NCBI GenBank assembly: GCA_937942205.1
Contig: CALDFO010000442.1
Location: 1 to 6,986, forward strand
Length of the DNA stretch: 6,986 nt
DNA from: an uncultured Alphaproteobacteria bacterium
Lineage (GTDB): Bacteria; Pseudomonadota; Alphaproteobacteria; Micropepsales; Micropepsaceae
Direction of reading: 5' to 3'
Position 1 is the stretch's first letter, and each line of letters opens with the position of its first letter. A program made the position numbers and the translations under genes. Of the stretch, positions 1 to 5,238 are shown in pieces. The notes under the pieces are model-generated. The model worked only from the letters and a program-made list of their open reading frames with translations. It had not been told where the DNA came from and did not search any database.

Positions 1-71
1 AAATGTCACAAGAATTTACAGCATCCTAAGATTTCTCTGACAGTCTTCCGAATGTGCCATTCGGGGTTGTC

Positions 72-1649
72 ATGCCGCTTCGCGCCCGTCTGCTGGGTTT
101 TGCTTTCACCAACGCCGATTTCCTGTTCGAGATGGATCCGGAAGGCACAATCCTGTTCGCGGCGGGCGCCGCCAACGACCTTGTGGCCGAACGCAGCGAT
201 GCCCTGGTGGGCCGTTCCGCCGGCCGGTTGTTCAAGCCTTCGGAAGGCGCCAAGTTCTCCACCTTCGCCAAGGCGCTGCGCAGCGGCGATCGCGCCGGCC
301 CCTTCAAGCTGACCCTCGCCACCGGCAATGAGGCCAGCCTGGCCATGTTCCGCCTGCCGGATAACGGCTCCAACATCTCCTGCACCCTGGCGCGCACCGC
401 CGCCCGGGCCGGCCTGCCGCAGACCGATGCCCGCACCGGCCTGGCCTCACGCGACGGTTTCATGGCCGCCGCCGAGAAGGCGAGCGAAAAGGACGCCCTG
501 ACGCTGGTGGACATTCCGGGCCTGGATGCGTTGTGCGCCGGGTTGGCGCCCGATGCCGCCGACCGGCTGATGCAGCGGATCGGCGCGGCCTTCACCGGTT
601 CGGGTGTCAGCGCCGCGGGACGGATCTCCGACACCGCGTTCGGCGCATTGTCGCCGGTCACGCGCGGCAGCCTGGGCCTGGCGCAGAAAGTGGCCGAGAC
701 CATCAAGGCGGACGGCCACACCCCGCCCAAGGTTTCGGAAACCCGCATCGGCCTGCAAGGGCCGGGCCTGTCGGCGGAGCAGCGCATCCTGTCGCTGCGC
801 TATGTGGTGGACCGCTTCGCCGAAAAGGGGAAATTCGACGCCGGCGACGGCGATATCGCGTCGGCCTTTTCCGGCATGATGGAAGAGACCCAGGCGCGCC
901 TGAGCGAGATGACCCGCACCGTGGGCGAGGGCGCGTTCGAGATCGCCTACCAGCCCATCGCCGACCTGGCGACCGGCAAGGTTTCGCATCACGAGGCGCT
1001 GGCCCGCTTCACCAATCCGGAAGGCACGGGCGAAACCGTGAAATTCATCGAGGCGCTGGGTATTTCCGACGCCTTCGACCTGGCGGTGGCCAACAAGGTT
1101 CTCGGCCTGATCGAGCAGATGCCGGATGTGCATGTCGCCTTCAACGTCTCCGGCGGCACGATCGCCTCGCCGGCCAGTTTCGGCCTGCTGGCGGGCATCC
1201 TGGCGCGGCGCCGCCATCTGGCGCCCCGCACCCTGATCGAGATCACCGAGACCGCCGCCATCGCCGACCTGGAAAGCGCGGGCAAGGCGGTGGGGGCGCT
1301 GCGGGCGATGGGCTATCGCGTGGGGCTGGACGATTTCGGCGCCGGCGCCGCCTCCATCAATTATCTCCATGCCTTCCCGGTGGATTTCGTGAAGTTCGAC
1401 GGGGCGATGATCAAGAAGATCGGCGCCTCCAAGCGTGACGACGCCCTGCTGTCGGGCCTGGCCAAGCTGTGCGGCGAGATGGGCGTCACCACCATCGCCG
1501 AATGGATCGAAACCGAGGCGATGGCCAAGGCCGCCCTGGCCCTGGGCTTCCATCACGGTCAGGGCCGGTGGCTGGGGGCGCCGGTGCTGGAAATCGCCGC
1601 GGCCCCCGTTCCCGGCAAGCGCCGGGGCGTCAAGGAAAGCTGGGGCTGA
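72..1649 (+). CDS. PAS / degenerate GGDEF / EAL-domain protein, probable cyclic-di-GMP phosphodiesterase
   Basis: Probably hydrolyses c-di-GMP to pGpG in the cytoplasm; no signal peptide or membrane segment is visible. Numbering is from a possible GTG start at 54 (531 aa). The ATG at 72 (525 aa) is preferred because GGGG lies just upstream of it, whereas the GTG has no ribosome-binding site. Residues 20-100 look PAS-like (ADFLFEMDPEGTILF). Residues 125-235 resemble GGDEF (TGLASRDGF, then LTLVDIPGLD), but the signature loop is replaced by ISDTAFGAL, so it cannot be a working cyclase. Residues 290-520 are EAL. The expected metal and catalytic residues are present: E314 of EAL, N364, E396, D426-D427, K447, E483 and Q503. 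Loop 6 reads DDFGAGAAS rather than DDFGTGYSS. Activity is therefore likely but not certain. No partner cyclase lies in the window. The phosphatase at 2783-3418 belongs to a fold that in Pseudomonas (TpbA) affects c-di-GMP signalling, but any link here is speculation. Confidence 0.93.
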   Translation: MPLRARLLGFAFTNADFLFEMDPEGTILFAAGAANDLVAERSDALVGRSAGRLFKPSEGAKFSTFAKALRSGDRAGPFKLTLATGNEASLAMFRLPDNGSNISCTLARTAARAGLPQTDARTGLASRDGFMAAAEKASEKDALTLVDIPGLDALCAGLAPDAADRLMQRIGAAFTGSGVSAAGRISDTAFGALSPVTRGSLGLAQKVAETIKADGHTPPKVSETRIGLQGPGLSAEQRILSLRYVVDRFAEKGKFDAGDGDIASAFSGMMEETQARLSEMTRTVGEGAFEIAYQPIADLATGKVSHHEALARFTNPEGTGETVKFIEALGISDAFDLAVANKVLGLIEQMPDVHVAFNVSGGTIASPASFGLLAGILARRRHLAPRTLIEITETAAIADLESAGKAVGALRAMGYRVGLDDFGAGAASINYLHAFPVDFVKFDGAMIKKIGASKRDDALLSGLAKLCGEMGVTTIAEWIETEAMAKAALALGFHHGQGRWLGAPVLEIAAAPVPGKRRGVKESWG

Positions 1650-1664
1650 CGGCCATCACGCAAA

Positions 1665-1703
1665 GTGACAAAAAGGCATCTGTCACCCTTAAAATCATAT
1701 AAT
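1665..1703 (+). promoter_or_regulatory. Inverted repeat GTGACA-N10-TGTCAC followed by a perfect TATAAT box
   Basis: GTGACA at 1665-1670 and TGTCAC at 1681-1686 form a perfect 6-bp inverted repeat with a 10-bp spacer. The hexamer TATAAT lies at 1698-1703. No good -35 hexamer sits 16-18 bp upstream of it; the repeat occupies that place. This is the arrangement of an operator or activator site on a plus-strand promoter that would start near 1710 and read into the structured segment at 1760-1902. The repeat could also form a weak stem just after the EAL gene stop, but no T-run follows, so a terminator is unlikely. The binding protein is unknown; the halves do not match the TGTGA of CRP. Confidence 0.4.
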
Positions 1704-1724
1704 GCGGGCCAAGGCTGAATTTTC

Positions 1725-1753
1725 TTGAAACCTGTGGCTTTTTGGCATAGTTT
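1725..1753 (+). promoter_or_regulatory. Promoter-like TTGAAA-N17-TAGTTT ahead of the candidate small RNA
   Basis: TTGAAA (1725-1730) and TAGTTT (1748-1753) are 17 bp apart, the optimal sigma-70 spacing. The -35 matches five of six consensus positions and the -10 keeps the key T, A and final T. The start expected seven bases downstream is 1760, which is exactly the first base of the first hairpin in the structured segment. That coincidence is the main reason to believe in this promoter. It was found by eye and needs start-site mapping. Confidence 0.4.
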
Positions 1754-1759
1754 ACATCT

Positions 1760-1902
1760 CGAAGACGGCCTTGGGCTGTTGGCTCTGCCCCCCGCTCGCT
1801 TCCAGCCCCCGTCTTCGCTGGAGCCACCGGTCATCCCCTCCCGGTTCGCTCCTCGCGCATAAAGCGCATTTGGCCCCCGGCGCCCCCGCCGGGGGCTTTT
1901 TT
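1760..1902 (+). ncRNA. Candidate small RNA: tandem hairpins with C/U-rich loops and an intrinsic terminator
   Basis: About 143 nt with no convincing ORF but regular structure. Hairpin 1 pairs CGAAGACGG (1760-1768) with CCGTCTTCG (1809-1817) and, after a 4-nt bulge, GGGCTG (1773-1778) with CAGCCC (1803-1808). Its 24-nt loop holds six consecutive C. Hairpin 2 pairs GGAGC (1820-1824) with GCTCC (1848-1852) and ACCGG (1826-1830) with CCGGT (1841-1845), with loop TCATCCCCTC. A small GCGC stem follows (1855-1867), then the terminator. CCTCC at 1837-1841, at the edge of loop 2, is complementary to a Shine-Dalgarno GGAGG. Alphaproteobacterial small RNAs of the alpha-r14/'cuckoo' type are known for such anti-Shine-Dalgarno loops, but I cannot assign this RNA to that family. 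It could instead be the 3' UTR of the EAL gene, either as a plain leader to the terminator or processed into a small RNA. Signatures of tmRNA, SRP RNA, RNase P RNA and 6S RNA are not seen. Confidence 0.45.
1873..1902 (+). terminator. Intrinsic terminator
   Basis: GCCCCCGGC (1873-1881) pairs perfectly with GCCGGGGGC (1888-1896) around a 6-nt loop, and six T follow (1897-1902). It works only in the plus direction: read on the minus strand the hairpin is followed by CAAATGCG, not T. It therefore ends transcripts from the candidate small-RNA promoter and/or the EAL gene 224 bp upstream, not those of alkB. Confidence 0.88.
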
Positions 1903-1915
1903 ATGGTCGCGCCGC

Positions 1916-2536
1916 CTAACGCTGCCGCTGGGCCACATGACGCAGAGTCAGGCTCAGCCGCCCGCCCTCCGGCACCAGCCGGGAGGTGCCCGGCCGGATG
2001 CGGTCTATGCCGTGATAGGCCAGCCGGGCAGGCCCGCCAAAGGCGACGACATCGCCCGACGCCAGCGGGACGCTGACGGTCTTGCCGCCGCGCTGTGTCC
2101 CGCCGATGCGGAACAGGGCCGCGTCGCCCAGCGACACCCCGATCACCGGGGCGGTGTCGTCGTTCTCGTCGCGGTCCTGGTGCAAGCCCATTTTCGCCCC
2201 GGTGCGGTAGAGGTTCACCAGACAACATTCCGGGTCCGGCCGGGCGGCCAGGTCGCGCCACATGGCCAGCAAGGCGGGCGGGATGGCGGGCCAGGGCCTG
2301 CCGGTCACGGGATGGACCGTCTGGTAGCGATAGCCGCTCTGGTCGGACACCCAGCCCAGCGCGCCGAAATTGCTTTCCTCCACAGAAAAGGGCTTGGCGC
2401 TGCCCGGCATCACCGGCCGATAGAGCGGTGCGTTTTCCAGCCGCGCCAGCACATCGTCCAGCAATGCCTGTTGCTCGGCGGGCGCGAAATATCCCCGCCA
2501 CAGATTCACACCCGGCGCGATGGTGATGGGGCGCAA
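1916..2536 (-). CDS. alkB: AlkB, alpha-ketoglutarate-dependent DNA/RNA dealkylation dioxygenase
   Basis: Fe(II)/2-oxoglutarate oxygenase that directly repairs 1-methyladenine and 3-methylcytosine in DNA by oxidative demethylation. With a TTG start at 2536 the protein has 206 aa, close to the 216 of E. coli AlkB. Iron ligands are H119 and D121 of LHQDRDE and H175 of YHGID. N108 and Y110 of NLYRTG and R193 and R199 of RLSLTLR fit the 2-oxoglutarate contacts; W62 and Y69 match the base-binding positions W69 and Y76 of E. coli. The frame stays open upstream to 2707, but that extension is translated repeat DNA and is not credible. No ATG lies between the repeat and the conserved domain, so the start must be a non-ATG codon: TTG 2536, or less likely GTG 2509, which would trim the N-terminus. 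GGGGGAGGA supplied by the repeat lies about 13 nt before the TTG. It is a minus-strand gene downstream of the phosphatase gene, with the repeats between them. Confidence 0.95.
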   Translation of the reverse strand: MRPITIAPGVNLWRGYFAPAEQQALLDDVLARLENAPLYRPVMPGSAKPFSVEESNFGALGWVSDQSGYRYQTVHPVTGRPWPAIPPALLAMWRDLAARPDPECCLVNLYRTGAKMGLHQDRDENDDTAPVIGVSLGDAALFRIGGTQRGGKTVSVPLASGDVVAFGGPARLAYHGIDRIRPGTSRLVPEGGRLSLTLRHVAQRQR

Positions 2537-2550
2537 CCTACACAGGCCGT

Positions 2551-2652
2551 CCTCCCCCTTTGCGCGCGTGCGCGCGCTTAAAGGGGGAGGTGGTTTCAGC
2601 GTGCGAAGCCGACCTTTTGGGAGGCGAGCGGAAGCTGAAACCGGAGGGGGTT
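2551..2652. repeat. Double-hairpin intergenic repeat, copy 1
   Basis: CCTCCCCCTT (2551-2560) is inversely repeated as AAGGGGGAGG (2581-2590), and GGTTTCAGC (2592-2600) as GCTGAAACC (2634-2642). The unit ends in GGAGGGGGTT. It contains two stems side by side, as in REP- or MITE-like non-coding elements. The loop of the first stem is itself palindromic and almost pure alternating GC. Its 72 bp from 2581 to 2652 match copy 2 with three substitutions. Similar AAGGGGGAGG-bounded palindromes are, from memory, frequent between genes in alphaproteobacterial genomes; I cannot name a registered family. Confidence 0.85.
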
Positions 2653-2683
2653 GAGAAATCAGACCGCGTATTCCAGAGACCCG

Positions 2684-2784
2684 CCTCCCCCTTCGCGTGC
2701 GAAGCACGCTCCAAGGGGGAGGTGGTTTCAGCGTGCGAAGGCGACCTTTTGGGAGCCGAGCGAAAGCTGAAACCGGAGGGGGTT
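2684..2784. repeat. Double-hairpin intergenic repeat, copy 2
   Basis: Same element and same orientation, offset by 132 bp. The first stem is 2684-2693 with 2713-2722, the second 2724-2732 with 2766-2774. The loop of the first stem differs in sequence from copy 1 but again forms an inner stem: GCGTGC (2695-2700) with GCACGC (2704-2709). Its outer edge touches the stop codon of the phosphatase gene. The 31 bp between the copies (2653-2683) are unique and hold nothing recognisable. No ORF for a mobilising protein is present, so these are non-autonomous. Confidence 0.85.
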
Positions 2785-3418
2785 ACCACTGATACGGACT
2801 CCTTGTGGGCGCGGTGAAGATCGCGGCATAGCCGTCGGCCAGCCCGTGCGTATCCAGCCAGGCTTTGGCGCGCTCCGGCGTGTAGCTCTGCTCGATCCAT
2901 TCGGCCAACGGCACGCCGCGCGCATCCTGGTGCGCGAAATCCAGAAAGGCTTTCAGCCAGCGTTGATGGACCTTGGGAAAATGCAGGTAGGGGAAGCGCG
3001 CGAACTGGGCCTTGGCGGTGTCCATCGCCTGCCATCCGTCGCGATGCAGCAGGTAAAGCCCCGCCGCGAAACTGGTGCGGTCCTGGCCGCCGGAACATTT
3101 GAGCATGAAGGGGCGGGGGGCGGCGTCGAAACAGGCGATCAGCCGCATCAGCATCTGGCGGGTGGGCAGCTTGCGCGAATCCAGCATGGCGTCGAAATGG
3201 GCGATGCCGCCCGCCTCGGCGATCCGGGTTTCGTTCTTCCACCAGGACAGGTCGTCGTTGCGGCCGCGCAGGTTGATGATGGCCCGGATGCCGCGCCGCG
3301 CCAGGAAGCCGCCCAAACCGCCCGCCCAGGCCTGCGCCGCCCGCGCCGCCTCGCCCGGCCGGATCCAGTGAAAATTGTAGAGAATGTCGCCGATTGTTCG
3401 GGACGCGGGGGATCGCAT
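2783..3418 (-). CDS. Tyrosine / dual-specificity protein phosphatase, TpbA-like
   Basis: 211-aa soluble protein with the Cys-based phosphatase signature CX5R as KCSGGQDRTS: nucleophile C108 and phosphate-binding R114, in the strand-loop-helix context FMLKC...GLYLL. The N-terminal NFHWIRPGEAARAAQ (about 15-29) and AIINLRGR (46-53) fit the bacterial dual-specificity fold that includes TpbA and Siw14. D76 or D80 in HFDAMLD is the likely general acid. The substrate is unknown. The signature begins KC instead of the usual HC. No signal peptide is seen, unlike periplasmic TpbA, so a cytoplasmic role is more likely. An in-frame TAA lies 9 nt before ATG 3418, which forces that start, yet no Shine-Dalgarno sequence precedes it. 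It is divergent from the membrane-protein gene with only 32 bp between the starts. Downstream come two repeats and then alkB. Confidence 0.88.
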   Translation of the reverse strand: MRSPASRTIGDILYNFHWIRPGEAARAAQAWAGGLGGFLARRGIRAIINLRGRNDDLSWWKNETRIAEAGGIAHFDAMLDSRKLPTRQMLMRLIACFDAAPRPFMLKCSGGQDRTSFAAGLYLLHRDGWQAMDTAKAQFARFPYLHFPKVHQRWLKAFLDFAHQDARGVPLAEWIEQSYTPERAKAWLDTHGLADGYAAIFTAPTRSPYQW

Positions 3419-3423
3419 AGAAT
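3394..3423 (+). promoter_or_regulatory. Putative promoter of the membrane-protein gene, inside the 5' end of the phosphatase gene
   Basis: TTGTTC (3394-3399) and TAGAAT (3418-3423, five of six consensus bases) are 18 bp apart. A start near 3430 would leave a leader of about 20 nt. The site overlaps the first codons of the divergent phosphatase gene, so the two genes probably interfere with one another's transcription. Confidence 0.35.
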
Positions 3424-3450
3424 GGATTTAGCACAAATCGGAAAGCCGGA

Positions 3451-4011
3451 ATGAAAATCACCAAACAGGTTCTGGTCCGCCGCTGGGCTCTCACCACGCT
3501 GTTGGCGCTGGCGGTCTTCGCCGTCCTGTTCTGGTCGGACACGCGGCTGCGGGGCCTGTCGGGCTTCGCCACCATGGACCTGCAATCCTTCACCGGCGCC
3601 GCCCAGTACCGGGCCGCCTTCTTTGTCTGGACGCCCGCCGCCTTCGCCGCCCGCGCCGGCTTCAATCTGGGGCTGGATTACCTGTTCATCCCGCTTTACG
3701 CGCTGGCCTTCTTCTATTCGGGCATCCTGGCGCGCGAAGCCTTCACCCCGCGTCCCACCCGGATGCGCCGCCTTCTGACCCTGCTGGCGGCGGTTCCCAT
3801 CGCGGGCGGTTTCCTGGACGCGGCGGAGAACGGCCTGCACCTGGCCATGCTGCTGGGGGATGCCTCCGACAACCTGGCCAGGATCGCCTTCACCCTGTCC
3901 AGCGCCAAGATGTCGGCCGCCTATGTTGGGCTGATGCTGCTGGTGGGCGCTGTGATGGCGCAGGTGTGGGAGCGCAAGCAGCGCCGCCTCAAGGCCATGA
4001 CGCAAGACTAG
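3451..4011 (+). CDS. Four-helix integral membrane protein of unknown function
   Basis: 186 aa with hydrophobic segments at about 12-28, 73-93, 107-122 and 153-171, and a basic C-terminus (ERKQRRLK). The start ATG at 3451 has GGAAAG five bases upstream. Acidic residues lie at the membrane: D76 at the start of helix 2 (GLDYLFIPLYAL) and D123, E126 and N127 at the end of helix 3 (GGFLDAAENGLH). From memory, a D-x-x-E-N turn after a helix recurs in small bacterial membrane proteins, but I cannot give a family name. The loop between helices 1 and 2 (29-72) would face the periplasm if the basic N-terminus is inside. It ends 7 bp before the convergent lpxR-like stop, with no terminator visible between them. 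Confidence 0.85.
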   Translation: MKITKQVLVRRWALTTLLALAVFAVLFWSDTRLRGLSGFATMDLQSFTGAAQYRAAFFVWTPAAFAARAGFNLGLDYLFIPLYALAFFYSGILAREAFTPRPTRMRRLLTLLAAVPIAGGFLDAAENGLHLAMLLGDASDNLARIAFTLSSAKMSAAYVGLMLLVGAVMAQVWERKQRRLKAMTQD

Positions 4012-4018
4012 CGGGCGA

Positions 4019-5038
4019 CTAGAAGCGCACCGACAGGTTCACCGCACCGAAGTTGGAATCGTCAGACTGGGTCTTGTATTCGCGACTGCGGATCACATGG
4101 CTGAAGGCCAGGCGGAAGGCGCGGAAGGTGAGCGCCGCGCCCAGCGTGACGTCGCCCACCAGATTCATCCTGGAGACGCTGCGGCTGGCGACGAAGCTGT
4201 TGCCGTCCAGGAACAGGTTGCGCCCCACGGCGCGGCCGTCCACCCCGGCAAAGACATAGGCGCCCAGATCGGCGGTGGGCTCGAAATAATCGCTGCCCGG
4301 CAGGCTGGGCTGGATCCGCATCGGCCCGTAATCCTTGGGCAGGTTGAAGCCGAACCGCGCCATGGCGCCGATATTGACGTAATCATAGACGTTGCCCAGC
4401 GCCACGCCGTAATGCGGCTCGATGTCGAACACCCCGCCCAGCAGCGATTGTGGCGGCACCACCTTCCAGGCGCGCTCGTAATTGATGACCAAGGCGGGCT
4501 CGTTGCGCAGCTGGGTCGCCCATCCCTTGGGCGTGCGCGAGCCGACGATGCCATGCACGAAGGCCTGGGTGCGGTCGGCCAGGCTGGCGGGGCCGATCAT
4601 CCCCAGGGTGAGCTGAAGCTGGTCCAGATGCACGCCGCTGTCGGCCGCCACGCCGATCGAGGCGTAGAGGAACCCGGCATAGGGCCGGTCGGTCAGCGGC
4701 GGATTGGGGAGCGTGATGTCGGGCGGGGTGAACATCTCCTGCCCCAGCGCGAAGCGGGTGCGCACCTCGCCGCCCTTGGTGAAAAAGGGCAGGGCATGGG
4801 CGGCATCGATCGCCCATCGCGGCGTGTCGGCCGGCGCGGTGGTGTAGGCGATGCCGACGCCGTTGGTATAGTCGCGGTCGGCGTCGTAAAAGATGTCGTT
4901 CTCGAACAGGAGCGACAGGGCCCCTTTGTCCCCGCCGGACGGGCTGGCCGGAGCCCGGTCCTGTGCCGCGGCGGGCAGGCCGGCCCAGCCCAGGAGCGGA
5001 ACCAGAATCAGGGACAGGGCGAATGGGCGGCGGGGCAT
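4019..5038 (-). CDS. LpxR-like outer membrane lipid A 3'-O-deacylase (DUF2219 family)
   Basis: 339-aa outer-membrane beta-barrel. LpxR enzymes remove the 3'-acyloxyacyl chain of lipid A in a calcium-dependent reaction. Residues 1-25 form a signal peptide (MPRRPFALSLILVPLLGWAG, then LPAAA) cut before Q26. The opening strand ALSLLFENDIFYDADRDYTNG carries the family N-D pair (N47, D48) and TNG; H162 in AFVHGIVGSRTPKGW fits the catalytic histidine, and the spacing N47 to H162 is close to that of Salmonella LpxR (N9 to H122 as I recall). The last residues NLSVRF end in Phe, the usual barrel-assembly signal. The frame is open to 5227, but the signal peptide places the start at ATG 5038; no clear Shine-Dalgarno sequence is seen. 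It is divergent from rplU and convergent with the membrane-protein gene. Activity on this host's lipid A is inference. Confidence 0.87.
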   Translation of the reverse strand: MPRRPFALSLILVPLLGWAGLPAAAQDRAPASPSGGDKGALSLLFENDIFYDADRDYTNGVGIAYTTAPADTPRWAIDAAHALPFFTKGGEVRTRFALGQEMFTPPDITLPNPPLTDRPYAGFLYASIGVAADSGVHLDQLQLTLGMIGPASLADRTQAFVHGIVGSRTPKGWATQLRNEPALVINYERAWKVVPPQSLLGGVFDIEPHYGVALGNVYDYVNIGAMARFGFNLPKDYGPMRIQPSLPGSDYFEPTADLGAYVFAGVDGRAVGRNLFLDGNSFVASRSVSRMNLVGDVTLGAALTFRAFRLAFSHVIRSREYKTQSDDSNFGAVNLSVRF

Positions 5039-5089
5039 GGAACGGGTCTCGAAAGGGCTGTCCGGCACTCTATTGTTGGAAATATCCGT

Positions 5090-5102
5090 CCAGGCAGCCT
5101 GG
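5090..5102. promoter_or_regulatory. 13-bp palindrome CCAGGC-A-GCCTGG between lpxR-like gene and rplU
   Basis: Perfect 6-bp half-sites around one central base, 52 bp upstream of the lpxR-like start. The symmetry and place suit a dimeric regulator of the minus-strand gene, for which I could not find convincing -35 and -10 boxes. Short GC-rich palindromes arise by chance, so this is weak. Confidence 0.25.
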
Positions 5103-5121
5103 CCCCCGTCCATAACCGGTT

Positions 5122-5160
5122 TCCCGGTCAAGGGCGCGGCAAAGCGGTGCTTGACCGGGA
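5122..5160. promoter_or_regulatory. 11-bp perfect inverted repeat over the rplU -35 box
   Basis: TCCCGGTCAAG (5122-5132) and CTTGACCGGGA (5150-5160) are exact inverse copies separated by 17 bp. The right arm contains the -35 hexamer TTGACC of rplU; the left arm puts the same hexamer on the minus strand, facing the lpxR-like gene. It lies upstream of the expected rplU start, so it would act as DNA (operator or paired promoter elements), not as an RNA hairpin in the rplU mRNA. Confidence 0.5.
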
Positions 5161-5178
5161 CGGCTTTGTGCGTATATT
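5151..5178 (+). promoter_or_regulatory. Sigma-70-type promoter of rplU-rpmA
   Basis: TTGACC (5151-5156) and TATATT (5173-5178), each five of six consensus bases, are 16 bp apart. The expected start near 5185 gives a leader of about 54 nt that ends in the ribosome-binding site AAGGA (5226-5230), eight bases before ATG 5239. Strong, near-consensus boxes are expected for ribosomal-protein genes. I see no recognised L21-leader structure. Confidence 0.65.
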
Positions 5179-5238
5179 CCGCCGCTCTTTCGGGGACTCG
5201 CGTCTGCCGGAAACCCTTTATTTTCAAGGATTTAGACC

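Noticed and set aside
1..53. Promoter for the EAL gene (TAAGAT at 27-32, TTTACA at 15-20)
   Set aside because: The two hexamers are too close together to serve each other, and no partner box at 16-18 bp spacing is convincing; the window also begins here, so upstream context is missing.
447..1556. 369-codon minus-strand open frame
   Set aside because: It lies antisense to the EAL gene, whose frame carries clear domain motifs. The translation is rich in G, R, H and Q without any recognisable motif, as expected from high-GC shadows.
1743..1757. Sigma-54-like TGGCA at 1743
   Set aside because: The GC that must follow the GG after 10 bases is AT here, so the -12 element is missing.
2537..2707. 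N-terminal extension of AlkB
   Set aside because: The extra 57 residues are translated repeat DNA with Pro/Arg-rich composition, and AlkB reaches its normal length without them.
2551..2784. CRISPR-like array
   Set aside because: Only two copies, about 100 bp each with internal palindromes and one 31-bp interval, and no cas genes; this fits an intergenic repeat, not CRISPR.
2538..3665. 375-codon minus-strand open frame across the phosphatase gene and the repeats
   Set aside because: It crosses the start of the plus-strand membrane-protein gene and translates the repeat elements; the phosphatase motif is in another frame.
5039..5227. N-terminal extension of the LpxR-like protein
   Set aside because: It would bury the signal peptide 63 residues inside the protein and run through the intergenic inverted repeat and promoter.
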